Shown: positions 33,513-40,762 of the stretch, piece by piece
Numbering within the stretch: the stretch's first letter is position 1
Layout: each line of letters opens with the position of its first letter
Source: Comamonas sp.
GTDB taxonomy: Bacteria; Pseudomonadota; Gammaproteobacteria; Burkholderiales; Burkholderiaceae_C
DNA: 44,315 bases
Reading direction: 5' to 3'
NCBI RefSeq assembly: GCF_009360615.1
Contig: NZ_SPEY01000027.1
Location: forward strand, 1-44,315
Made by a program: the position numbers and the translations under genes
The notes under the pieces: generated by a model
The model's input: only the letters and a program-made list of their open reading frames with translations
Databases searched by the model: none
Told to the model about the DNA's origin: nothing

Positions 33513-34520
33513 ATGTCTTTCGCTGTTCGCCGCTCCTTCTTGCTGAAGACCGCAGGGCTGCTGGCCCTGCCGGGGGCATGGACGGCGCAGGCGGCAGAAG
33601 GGCGTTACCCGCAGCGTCCCGTGCGTCTGGTGGTTCCTTTCACGCCTGGCGGCTCCACCGATATCGTGGCGCGTCTGGTTGCCGATGCCATGCACACGAC
33701 CCTGGGGCAGGCCGTGGTGGTCGACAACCGGTCCGGCGCCAGCGGCTTCATCGGTGCCGAGGCGGTGGCCAATGCGGCGCCTGACGGCTACACGATCGGC
33801 CTGGGCACCATCAGCACGCTGGTGGTCAATCCCATCATGCTGCCCCAGGCGGCACGCATGGATCCTGCCAAGACCCTGGTGCCGGTGGTCGCGCTGGCGT
33901 CCATTCCTTCGGTGTTCTCCGTCCATCCCAATATGGGCGTGCAGAACTATGCCCAGTTCCTGACCCTGGTACGCAGCAAGCCAGGTCAGTTCAACATCGG
34001 ATCGGCCGGCATCGGCTCCATAGGCCATCTGATTGCCGAGCGCCTCAATGTCGACCTCAAGCTCAGGCTGCACCATATTCCCTACAAGGGACAGGGGCCG
34101 GTGATCAGCGGTGTGCTCTCGGGCGAAACCCAGGTGCTCAGCGATCAATACCCCTCGTCGGCTCCGCATCTGGCTGCGGGTCGGCTGGTTCCGTTCGCGG
34201 TGGCCGCCCAGGAGCGCCTTCCGGCCCTGCCCCAGGTGCCGACGTTCAGGGAACTGGGGCATTCCGCACTCAACGATCTGGCCATTACCTGGTTCGGCAT
34301 CGTGGCTCCGGCCGGAACTCCGCAGGCCGTGGTGAGCCGGCTCAACAGCGCGGCCAACGCGGCCCTGCAGGAGCCGGCCGTGCAGGAGCGCCTGCAGTCC
34401 ATGGGAGTGCTTGCCCTGGGCGGCACGGCGCAACGCCTGAGCACTCTGATGGAGGAGGCTGCCAAGGCCGTGCGCCAGACGGTGCGCGAGCAGGGGCTGG
34501 GTGCTGACAGGCCGCATTGA
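33513..34520 (+). CDS. Bug-type periplasmic solute receptor (TctC-like), receptor 2
   Basis: A 335-residue receptor with a signal peptide ([34 protein letters not shown] resembles a Tat motif) and family marks [47 protein letters not shown] and [21 protein letters not shown]. It binds an unknown carboxylated solute. It stands alone between the ilvD terminator and lgt; the open frame runs much further upstream inside ilvD, but only the ATG at 33513 gives a signal peptide. No TctA/TctB genes are adjacent. Confidence 0.9.
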   Translation: MSFAVRRSFLLKTAGLLALPGAWTAQAAEGRYPQRPVRLVVPFTPGGSTDIVARLVADAMHTTLGQAVVVDNRSGASGFIGAEAVANAAPDGYTIGLGTISTLVVNPIMLPQAARMDPAKTLVPVVALASIPSVFSVHPNMGVQNYAQFLTLVRSKPGQFNIGSAGIGSIGHLIAERLNVDLKLRLHHIPYKGQGPVISGVLSGETQVLSDQYPSSAPHLAAGRLVPFAVAAQERLPALPQVPTFRELGHSALNDLAITWFGIVAPAGTPQAVVSRLNSAANAALQEPAVQERLQSMGVLALGGTAQRLSTLMEEAAKAVRQTVREQGLGADRPH

Positions 34521-34677
34521 CGCACGGGCGCGCGCTGCGGAGGGGGCGGATGCCGCAGGCACCCGCGTGGGGTCCGGCGTCCCGGACGTCCTGGAGAAGG
34601 GGGGAACCAGGCATGGCACCGTTTTTGGCGTCTGCAGTTTTGCAGAAACGTCGTCGGCCTGCGGCACAATGCCTGAC

Positions 34678-35511
34678 ATGCTGATGTATCCGCACATTGA
34701 TCCTGTTGCCGTGCAGATAGGCCCGCTGGCCGTGCACTGGTATGGCATAACCTATCTCGTGGCCTTTGGTCTGTTCCTGTTCCTGGGCACGCGCCGACTG
34801 CACCATCCCCCATTCAAGTACATGACGGGCGATCGCGCCTGGGCGCGCAAGGATGTGGAAGACATTCTCTTCCTCGGCGTGCTGGGTGTGGTCGTGGGCG
34901 GGCGCATCGGCTACTGCCTGTTCTACAAGCCGGGCTACTATCTCTCGCATCCGCTGGAGATTCTGGCCGTCTGGCAGGGCGGCATGAGCTTCCATGGCGG
35001 TCTGCTGGGCGTCATCGGCTCCATGATCTGGTTTGCGCGCTCGCGCAAGCGCAACTGGCTCGAAGTGGCGGACTTTGTGGCACCTTGCGTGCCCACAGGG
35101 CTGGCGGCCGGCCGCATCGGCAACTTTATCAACGGCGAGCTCTGGGGGCGTTTTGCCAGTGCAGAGCTGCCTTGGGCGATGGTTTTCCCGCAAAGCGGCT
35201 CCATGCTGCCGCGTCATCCCTCGCAGATTTACCAGTTCCTGATGGAGGGGCTGCTACTGTTCATCATCCTGTGGCTGTACGCGCGCAAGGAGCGCAAGCC
35301 CGGCCAGGTCGCGGCGGTCTTCCTGATCGGCTATGGGGTCTTCCGCTTCATTGCAGAGTACTTCCGCGAGCCCGACGACTTCCTGGGCATTCTGTCGCTG
35401 GGCATGAGCATGGGGCAGTGGCTGTGCCTTCCCATGATCGTGGCCGGTGTGCTCATGTGGGTCTGGTGCGGCAAGCGCCAGGCCTACGCGGTCCAGCGGA
35501 CCGAGGCCTGA
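34678..35511 (+). CDS. lgt: Prolipoprotein diacylglyceryl transferase
   Basis: A 277-residue inner-membrane enzyme that transfers diacylglycerol from phosphatidylglycerol to the lipobox cysteine of prolipoproteins, the first step of lipoprotein maturation (for example of SodC and the alkylsulfatase in this window). Seven hydrophobic segments are visible; the signatures are [13 protein letters not shown] and [14 protein letters not shown], with [22 protein letters not shown] near the end. The start is MLMYPHIDP at 34678; ATGs at 34669 and 34684 are alternatives. A clean terminator follows. Confidence 0.96.
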   Translation: MLMYPHIDPVAVQIGPLAVHWYGITYLVAFGLFLFLGTRRLHHPPFKYMTGDRAWARKDVEDILFLGVLGVVVGGRIGYCLFYKPGYYLSHPLEILAVWQGGMSFHGGLLGVIGSMIWFARSRKRNWLEVADFVAPCVPTGLAAGRIGNFINGELWGRFASAELPWAMVFPQSGSMLPRHPSQIYQFLMEGLLLFIILWLYARKERKPGQVAAVFLIGYGVFRFIAEYFREPDDFLGILSLGMSMGQWLCLPMIVAGVLMWVWCGKRQAYAVQRTEA

Positions 35512-35525
35512 TTGCCAACCCCCGG

Positions 35526-35552
35526 AAAACGCAGACTTCGGTCTGCGTTTTT
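35526..35552 (+). terminator. Terminator of lgt
   Basis: AAAACGCAGAC, TTCG loop, GTCTGCG then TTTTT: perfect 11-bp stem, 15 bases past the stop codon. Confidence 0.95.
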
Positions 35553-35666
35553 CATGCGGGGGTGTGTGTGGCTGAAAAACTGCACATAATGGCTGAAAGC
35601 GTTACTGTAATTGCGGTATCTGCTTCTTCAATGAGAGCATGATGGTGCTGGAACAAGGAGATGCAT

Positions 35667-37082
35667 ATGGGCTGGGCAGCCGAATGGATTGAGCAAACCA
35701 AGCTGTGGGTGCGTGGTGCCGAGGGCGAGAAGGGCGACGGCCAGCATCGCCCGCTGGCGCAGCGCCTGGAGGCCACCTTGCGTCGCGGGCAGGAGGCGTT
35801 GTCGCCGCGAGAGCTGCGACGCTTGCTGCAGGAGATGCAGCAGGTGGCCGATACCGCGCTCAGCGATGTGGAGGGTGGTCGCCATGCGCAGGTGCTGATG
35901 GACTGGTATGCCAAGGCCGATGCGGCGGTGCGCAAGGACTTCTGGCTGCTGGCGATTGAGAAATTCGGCCCCGATGCCAAGGCTCTGCAGGCGGCGCGCG
36001 AGCGCTATGACAAGGCGGGCAGCGATGTGGAGCGCAGCGAGGCCGAGATGAGTCTGCGCCGTGCCCTGGTGTCGTCGCGCACGCGGCTGCTGCAGCGTTT
36101 TGCCCAGCCCAAGGGCGGCATGGGCTTTCTGGTCGATATGCGTGCCGAACTGCTGGCCTTGCCCAAGGCGGAGCAGCACTATGTGGCGCTGGATGCGGAG
36201 CTGGAGCACCTGTTCTCCAGCTGGTTCGATGTGGCCTTGCTGGAACTCAAGAGCCTGAACTGGGATTCGCCGGCATCGCTGCTGGAAAAGCTGATCCAGT
36301 ATGAGGCCGTGCACGATATCCGCAGCTGGGCCGATCTGAAGAATCGACTCGACAGCGATCGCCGCTGCTATGGCTTCTTCCACCCGCGCATGCCCAATGT
36401 GCCGCTGATCTTTGTGGAGGTGGCCTTGCTGGACAGGATGGCCGGCAGCATGGCTCCGCTGCTGGACGAGGGGGCAGCGGCCGCCGATCTGGCCAAGGCC
36501 AATACTGCCATCTTCTATTCCATCAGCAACACCCAGACCGGACTCAAAGGCGTGAGCTTCGGCGATTCCCTCATCAAGCATGTGGTGGAGACGCTCACCC
36601 AGGAGTTTCCCAAGCTCAAGCAATTCGCCACGCTTTCACCGATTCCGGGACTGCGCAGCTGGCTGAGCAAGAACGGCGACGCCGCGCTGGCGCAGCTGGA
36701 CGACAAGCAGAAAGCGGCGCTGGAGAAAGTCGCCGGAGGCGTGAGTGCCATGCACTTGCTGGCCGCGCTGGACGATCCCGGCTCGCTGCCGGAGAAATCG
36801 GTGGTGCGGCAGGCCGCCATGTTCTGTGCTGCCCGCTATCTGGGTCGGGAAACTGCCAAGGGCCGCCCGCTGGATGCCGTGGCACGCTTTCACCTTGGCA
36901 ACGGTGCACGCGTGGAGCGCCTGAACTGGGCGGCAGACCTGTCGTCCAAGGGGCTCAAGCAATCCATGGGGCTGATGGTCAACTATCTGTACGACCTGAA
37001 GCGCCTGGACAAGCACCGCAGTCTGTTGGCGCAGAGCAAGATTCCCGTTTCCCCGGAGATCGAGTCGCTGTGCAAGGGCTGA
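35667..37082 (+). CDS. matA: Malonyl-CoA decarboxylase
   Basis: A 471-residue enzyme that converts malonyl-CoA to acetyl-CoA and CO2. Residues ~1-170 form the helical N-terminal domain; the GNAT-fold catalytic domain follows with CYGFFHPRMPNVPLIFVEVAL, FYSISNTQTGLKGVSFGDSLIKHV (Ser285/Ser287) and ARFHLGNGARVERLNWAADLS (His409), which holds the catalytic histidine, then LKQSMGLMVNYLYDL. The ATG at 35667 has AAGGAG six bases upstream; an ATG two codons earlier lies too close to it. It is the first gene of a malonate module with a Bug receptor and malonyl-CoA synthetase. The symbol follows the Rhizobium matABC naming. Confidence 0.94.
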   Translation: MGWAAEWIEQTKLWVRGAEGEKGDGQHRPLAQRLEATLRRGQEALSPRELRRLLQEMQQVADTALSDVEGGRHAQVLMDWYAKADAAVRKDFWLLAIEKFGPDAKALQAARERYDKAGSDVERSEAEMSLRRALVSSRTRLLQRFAQPKGGMGFLVDMRAELLALPKAEQHYVALDAELEHLFSSWFDVALLELKSLNWDSPASLLEKLIQYEAVHDIRSWADLKNRLDSDRRCYGFFHPRMPNVPLIFVEVALLDRMAGSMAPLLDEGAAAADLAKANTAIFYSISNTQTGLKGVSFGDSLIKHVVETLTQEFPKLKQFATLSPIPGLRSWLSKNGDAALAQLDDKQKAALEKVAGGVSAMHLLAALDDPGSLPEKSVVRQAAMFCAARYLGRETAKGRPLDAVARFHLGNGARVERLNWAADLSSKGLKQSMGLMVNYLYDLKRLDKHRSLLAQSKIPVSPEIESLCKG

Positions 37083-37195
37083 GCGCATCGCGCCCCGCGC
37101 AGCGCACAGCCTGAGCCGGCTTGTTGCTGCTGCGTCTCCCCATCACAAGCCCGTCTGCAGCGTTGCGCAAGACCGGGTGAGCACAGGAGACATAC

Positions 37196-38212
37196 ATGCG
37201 GGATTCTCGGGCAAAGAGCGTGGGTTGGCAGCGGCGCACGCTGCTTCGGTCGACAGGGCTGCTGCTGGCCGGCGTGTCATCGGGCTGGATGCGAATGGCC
37301 GCAGCGTCGGACTGGCCGAGCAGACCGGTCACCCTGATCGTGCCTTTTCCTGCCGGCGGTGGCACCGACACCTTTGCCAGGCCCTTCTCCGCGCAGTTCG
37401 CCAGGACCTCGGGCAAGACCCTGGTGATCGACAACCGCGGTGGCGCGGGTGGCACGCTGGGCGCCAGCATTGCGGCCAAGTCCGCCGCAGACGGCTACAA
37501 CTTCTTCATGGGCGGCACCCATCACGTGATTGCGCCCTCGGTCTATCCCAAGCTCGATTACGACCTGGAGCGCGACTTCATCCCGCTGGCGCTGCTGGCC
37601 AGCGTGCCGCAAGTCGTGGTGGTCAATCCCAAGAAGGTCACGCATGCCACCTTGCAGGCGCTGCTGCAGGACCTCCGCGCCAACCCCGGCAAATACAACT
37701 ACGCCTCGGCGGGGCCGGGTTCCTCGCACCATCTGGCGGGCGAGTTGTTCAAGCTGCAGACCAAGACCCAGATCACCCATATTCCCTACAAGGGCGCGGG
37801 ACCGGCGCTTCAGGATCTGATCGCCGGCAATGTGGACATGCTGTTCGACGGGCTGGGTTCATCGGCCCAGCATATCAAGGGTGGGCGCATCAAGGCGCTG
37901 ATGGTGGCCGGAGCGAAGCGCAACCCGGCCTTTCCCGATGTGCCTTGCGCGGCCGAGTGCGGACTGCCGGACTTCACCGTCACCACCTGGTATGGGCTGT
38001 GGGCTCCGAAGGGAACGCCTGCCGCCGTGCAGCAGCAGATGCTGGACGAGGTGCGCAAGATTGGTGCTGCCGACGAGATCAAGGCGGCCTGGGCCAAGAA
38101 TGGTGCCGACTACGGGCAACTGAGCCAGCAGCAGTTTGCCAGTATGGTGCAAAGCGAGATCCAGCGCTGGGCCCATGTGGTCAAGGCGGCCAATGTGAAG
38201 ATCGATTCCTGA
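37196..38212 (+). CDS. Bug-type periplasmic solute receptor (TctC-like), receptor 3, probable malonate receptor
   Basis: A 338-residue receptor with an N-terminal signal (basic, then LLRSTGLLLAGVSSGW, with RRTLL Tat-like) and family marks WPSRPVTLIVPFPAGGGTDTFAR, DNRGGAGGTLGASIAAKSAADGYN and IPYKGAGPALQDLIAGNVDML. The start has AGGAGA upstream. It is flanked by malonyl-CoA decarboxylase and malonyl-CoA synthetase genes on the same strand, so malonate is its likely ligand; this is an inference from gene order only. It lacks neighbouring TctA/TctB genes. Confidence 0.92.
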   Translation: MRDSRAKSVGWQRRTLLRSTGLLLAGVSSGWMRMAAASDWPSRPVTLIVPFPAGGGTDTFARPFSAQFARTSGKTLVIDNRGGAGGTLGASIAAKSAADGYNFFMGGTHHVIAPSVYPKLDYDLERDFIPLALLASVPQVVVVNPKKVTHATLQALLQDLRANPGKYNYASAGPGSSHHLAGELFKLQTKTQITHIPYKGAGPALQDLIAGNVDMLFDGLGSSAQHIKGGRIKALMVAGAKRNPAFPDVPCAAECGLPDFTVTTWYGLWAPKGTPAAVQQQMLDEVRKIGAADEIKAAWAKNGADYGQLSQQQFASMVQSEIQRWAHVVKAANVKIDS

Positions 38213-38283
38213 GTCTGCCGCCATACGGGGCTCCCTTTCTGCGAGCGCGTATTCAAGGCCTGCTTTCGCCAGGCAGGCCGGGG

Positions 38284-38303
38284 CCGGGCCTATGATGGCC
38301 CGG
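38284..38303 (+). promoter_or_regulatory. Hairpin before matB
   Basis: CCGGGCC, loop TATGAT, GGCCCGG: a perfect 7-bp stem 28 bases before the matB start, with ACCTTTT after it. The loop reads like a -10 element, but no matching -35 was seen. Could be a weak terminator or a regulatory structure between receptor 3 and matB. Confidence 0.4.
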
Positions 38304-38331
38304 ACCTTTTGCATTCACCGACAGCATCACG

Positions 38332-39894
38332 ATGACCGACATGCCTCAAGCCAATCTTTACAGCGCGCTGCGCGCTGCGTTTCCCGCCGATCTGACGAAA
38401 AATGCCGTGGAGGCGATCGAACCCGATGGCTCCAGCCTCTACTACACCTGGGCCGATCTTGAGTGCGGCAGTGCACGCATGGCCAATCTGCTGGCCTCGC
38501 TGGATCTGCCCGAGGGCAGCCGCATCGCGGTACAGGTGGAAAAATCGGTCGAAGCCTTGATGCTCTACCTGGCCACGCTGCGCAGCGGCCATGTGTTCCT
38601 GCCGCTGAATACGGCCTACCAGAGCGCAGAGATGGAGTACTTCATCACCAATGCCGAGCCGGCCGTGGTGGTCTGCTCCCCGGGCAGTTTCGGCTGGGTG
38701 TCCAAGATTGCGTTCAACCACGGCGTGGATCATGTCTACACCCTGGGCACCGATCGCACGGGCAGCCTGCTGGAGCGTGCGGCCCACCACGGCGACGAGC
38801 ACCGGGTCGTGCCGCGCAGAGCCGATGATCTGGCAGCGATTCTCTACACCAGCGGAACCACGGGACGCAGCAAGGGTGCCATGCTCAGCCATGGCAATCT
38901 GCTCAGTAATGCGGCCGTGCTCAAGGTCTACTGGGGCTGGCAGGAAGGCGATGTGCTGATCCACGCACTGCCCATCTTCCATGTGCATGGCCTGTTTGTG
39001 GCCATTCACGGGGCCTTGCTCAACGGCAGTCCCATGATCTGGTTTGCCCGCTTCGAAGCCGAAGCCGTCATGGCGCGCTTCAAGGATGCCACCGTCTTCA
39101 TGGGGGTGCCCACCCTGTATGTGCGCATGCTGGCCGATGCCAGGCTGGATCGCGACACGGCCGCGCACATGCGCCTGTTCATCTCGGGCTCCGCCCCCAT
39201 GCTGATCGAGACCTTCCGTGCCTGGAAGACGCGTACCGGCCACACCATTGTGGAGCGATACGGCATGAGCGAGACCATCATGCTGACCTCCAATCCATAC
39301 GGGCCCGATGCGCGCTACGGCAACCAGGCCGAGCGTCGCGGTGCCACCGTAGGCTTTCCCCTGCCGGGTGTGGGCGTGCGCATTCACGGCGACGACGGCA
39401 AGGCCCTGCCAGCAGGCGAGATCGGAAATATCGAGGTCCAGGGGCCCAATGTCTTCAAGGGCTACTGGCGCATGCCGGAGAAGACTGCCGAGGAGTTCAC
39501 GGCCGATGGCTGGTTCAAGACCGGCGATGTCGGCATGCAGGATGCGCGCGGTTATTTCAGCATTGTCGGGCGCAGCAAGGACTTGATCATCTCGGGAGGC
39601 TACAACGTCTATCCGGCCGAGGTGGAGGGCTTCATCAACGATCTTGCAGGTGTGGACGAAAGCGCCCTGGTGGGCGTGCCGCACCCGGACTTTGGCGAAG
39701 TGGGCGTTGCCGTCATCGTCGCGCGCAAGGGGGCGCAGCTGGATGGCCAGAAGATTCTGGAGTCGCTCAAGTCCAGACTGGCCCATTTCAAGGTGCCCAA
39801 GCGCTGCTATGTGGTGGACAGCCTGCCACGCAACGCCATGGGAAAGGTCCAGAAGAAGCTGCTGCGCGACCAGTATCGGCAAGAGTTCTCCTGA
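38332..39894 (+). CDS. matB: Malonyl-CoA synthetase (malonate-CoA ligase)
   Basis: A 520-residue acyl-adenylate-forming enzyme that makes malonyl-CoA from malonate, ATP and CoA. Motifs: LYTSGTTGRSKGAMLSH (P-loop), IFHVHGLFVAIHGALLNGS, ERYGMSETIMLTSNPY, WFKTGDVGMQDARGYFSIVGRSKDLIISGGYNVYPAEVE and the C-terminal catalytic lysine in PRNAMGKVQKKLLR. The combination of HVHGLFVA and YGMSET-MLTSNP is characteristic of MatB among acyl-CoA synthetases. Third gene of the malonate module with matA and the Bug receptor. Confidence 0.93.
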   Translation: MTDMPQANLYSALRAAFPADLTKNAVEAIEPDGSSLYYTWADLECGSARMANLLASLDLPEGSRIAVQVEKSVEALMLYLATLRSGHVFLPLNTAYQSAEMEYFITNAEPAVVVCSPGSFGWVSKIAFNHGVDHVYTLGTDRTGSLLERAAHHGDEHRVVPRRADDLAAILYTSGTTGRSKGAMLSHGNLLSNAAVLKVYWGWQEGDVLIHALPIFHVHGLFVAIHGALLNGSPMIWFARFEAEAVMARFKDATVFMGVPTLYVRMLADARLDRDTAAHMRLFISGSAPMLIETFRAWKTRTGHTIVERYGMSETIMLTSNPYGPDARYGNQAERRGATVGFPLPGVGVRIHGDDGKALPAGEIGNIEVQGPNVFKGYWRMPEKTAEEFTADGWFKTGDVGMQDARGYFSIVGRSKDLIISGGYNVYPAEVEGFINDLAGVDESALVGVPHPDFGEVGVAVIVARKGAQLDGQKILESLKSRLAHFKVPKRCYVVDSLPRNAMGKVQKKLLRDQYRQEFS

Positions 39895-40006
39895 ACCCGG
39901 CCTCAGCCAGTGTCCCTCCCGGCGGCTCCGGCCGGGCGTCAGGCGTTGGTTTTTGGCTGCACCATTGGCTATATTTCAGGCGCTTGTCTTTTGACTTGAC
40001 TCCTGA

Positions 40007-40090
40007 AAAGTGAGCTGCTTTCGCAGTCGGGCAGGCAAATTCAGTATTGAATCGGCCTGAAAATAAAGCAGCTTGTGCGCAAGCCACTTT
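40007..40090. repeat. Imperfect inverted repeat between matB and uspA
   Basis: AAAGTG-AGCTGCTTT on the left is mirrored by AAAGCAGCT and CACTTT on the right, interrupted by an 11-base insertion that includes TGTGCGCAAGC. The TTTCAGGCGCTTG and AGCTGCTT words resemble the intergenic repeats at 4711 and 24191, so it may be a diverged copy or a pair of copies. Confidence 0.4.
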
Positions 40091-40103
40091 AAATTTGGGA
40101 GTG

Positions 40104-40127
40104 AAAAACGGCCGCCTCCGTGCGGCC
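40104..40127 (-). terminator. Terminator downstream of uspA
   Basis: On the minus strand GGCCGC, loop ACGGAG, GCGGCC, then GTTTTT. It lies about 80 bases past the uspA stop. A shorter stem nearer the gene (AGCCGC-GAG-GCGGCT, 40180-40194) lacks a T run. Confidence 0.75.
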
Positions 40128-40207
40128 TGCCTCACTGCATATCAGAGGCTCCGGGCAAGGCGCCGTCCTCTCAAGGCAAAGCCGCGAGGCGGCTCAGGCG
40201 AAGTCCA

Positions 40208-40651
40208 TCAGCGCAGCACCAGCACGGGCACCGGCGAGTGCGTCAGCACATGCTGGGTTTCGCTGCCCAGCAGCAGACGCTGCAGTCCCTTGCGGCCATG
40301 CGATGCCATGACGATCAAGTCGCAGTCGTGCTTCTTGGCCGCTTCCACAATGGATTCGGCCACCAGGTCGGAGTGAGCGATTTCGGTGGTGACACTGACC
40401 TTGCGCTCATGGCCGAAGGCTTTGACGCCGTTCAGCAGGGTCTGGGCCTGGCTGGTCCACTGCTCTTCGATGCGCTTGGCTTCCTTGATGTCCAGCAAAT
40501 CGCTGCCTTCCAGATAGCTGCGCGGATAGTGCGACACAACCTTGAGCGCAATCACGCTGGCGCCGCACAAAGCGGCCAGATCCAGGCCTGCATGCACAGC
40601 CTTGTCCGAGAGTTCAGTGCCATCAGTAGCAATCAAAATGCGGTTGTACAT
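40208..40651 (-). CDS. Universal stress protein, UspA family
   Basis: A 147-residue Usp domain protein. It begins MYNRILIATDGTELSDKAVHAG and ends ASHGRKGLQRLLLGSETQHVLTHSPVPVLVLR, which contains the ATP-binding pattern (G-9x-G-S) of the MJ0577 type. The start at 40651 has GGAG seven bases upstream; the open frame runs on beyond it in the opposite strand of ccoI without family similarity. An FNR/ANR-type box (40715-40728) lies at the spacing of a class II activated promoter: its centre to the -10-like TATGCT on the minus strand fits a start near 40680. Usp genes controlled by oxygen sensors are known from Pseudomonas. Confidence 0.94.
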   Translation of the reverse strand: MYNRILIATDGTELSDKAVHAGLDLAALCGASVIALKVVSHYPRSYLEGSDLLDIKEAKRIEEQWTSQAQTLLNGVKAFGHERKVSVTTEIAHSDLVAESIVEAAKKHDCDLIVMASHGRKGLQRLLLGSETQHVLTHSPVPVLVLR

Positions 40652-40714
40652 AGCTTTCTCCTTCAGGTTGTATGCGTTGTGGATACAAGCATATGTCGAT
40701 TGGGCAGTTAACAG

Positions 40715-40728
40715 TTGATTAATGTCAA
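40715..40728. promoter_or_regulatory. FNR/ANR box between divergent uspA and ccoI
   Basis: TTGATTAATGTCAA matches the FNR consensus TTGAT-N4-ATCAA in nine of ten defined positions. On the minus strand a TATGCT -10-like element follows after 21 bases, a class II arrangement for uspA. On the plus strand TACGCT follows after 22 bases, a weaker fit for ccoI. Confidence 0.8.
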
Positions 40729-40762
40729 GGTGGGTATCATCTGCCGTAGTTACGCTTGAAAC

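Larger units (their letters stand above)
39895..40207. other. 313-bp intergenic region between convergent matB and uspA
   Basis: No credible gene. It holds the two inverted arms AAAGTGAGCTGCTTT (40007-40021) and AAAGCAGCT plus CACTTT (40065-40073 and 40085-40090), a GCTTG-TGCG-CAAGC hairpin (40071-40084), and the two minus-strand hairpins listed separately. Confidence 0.6.
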
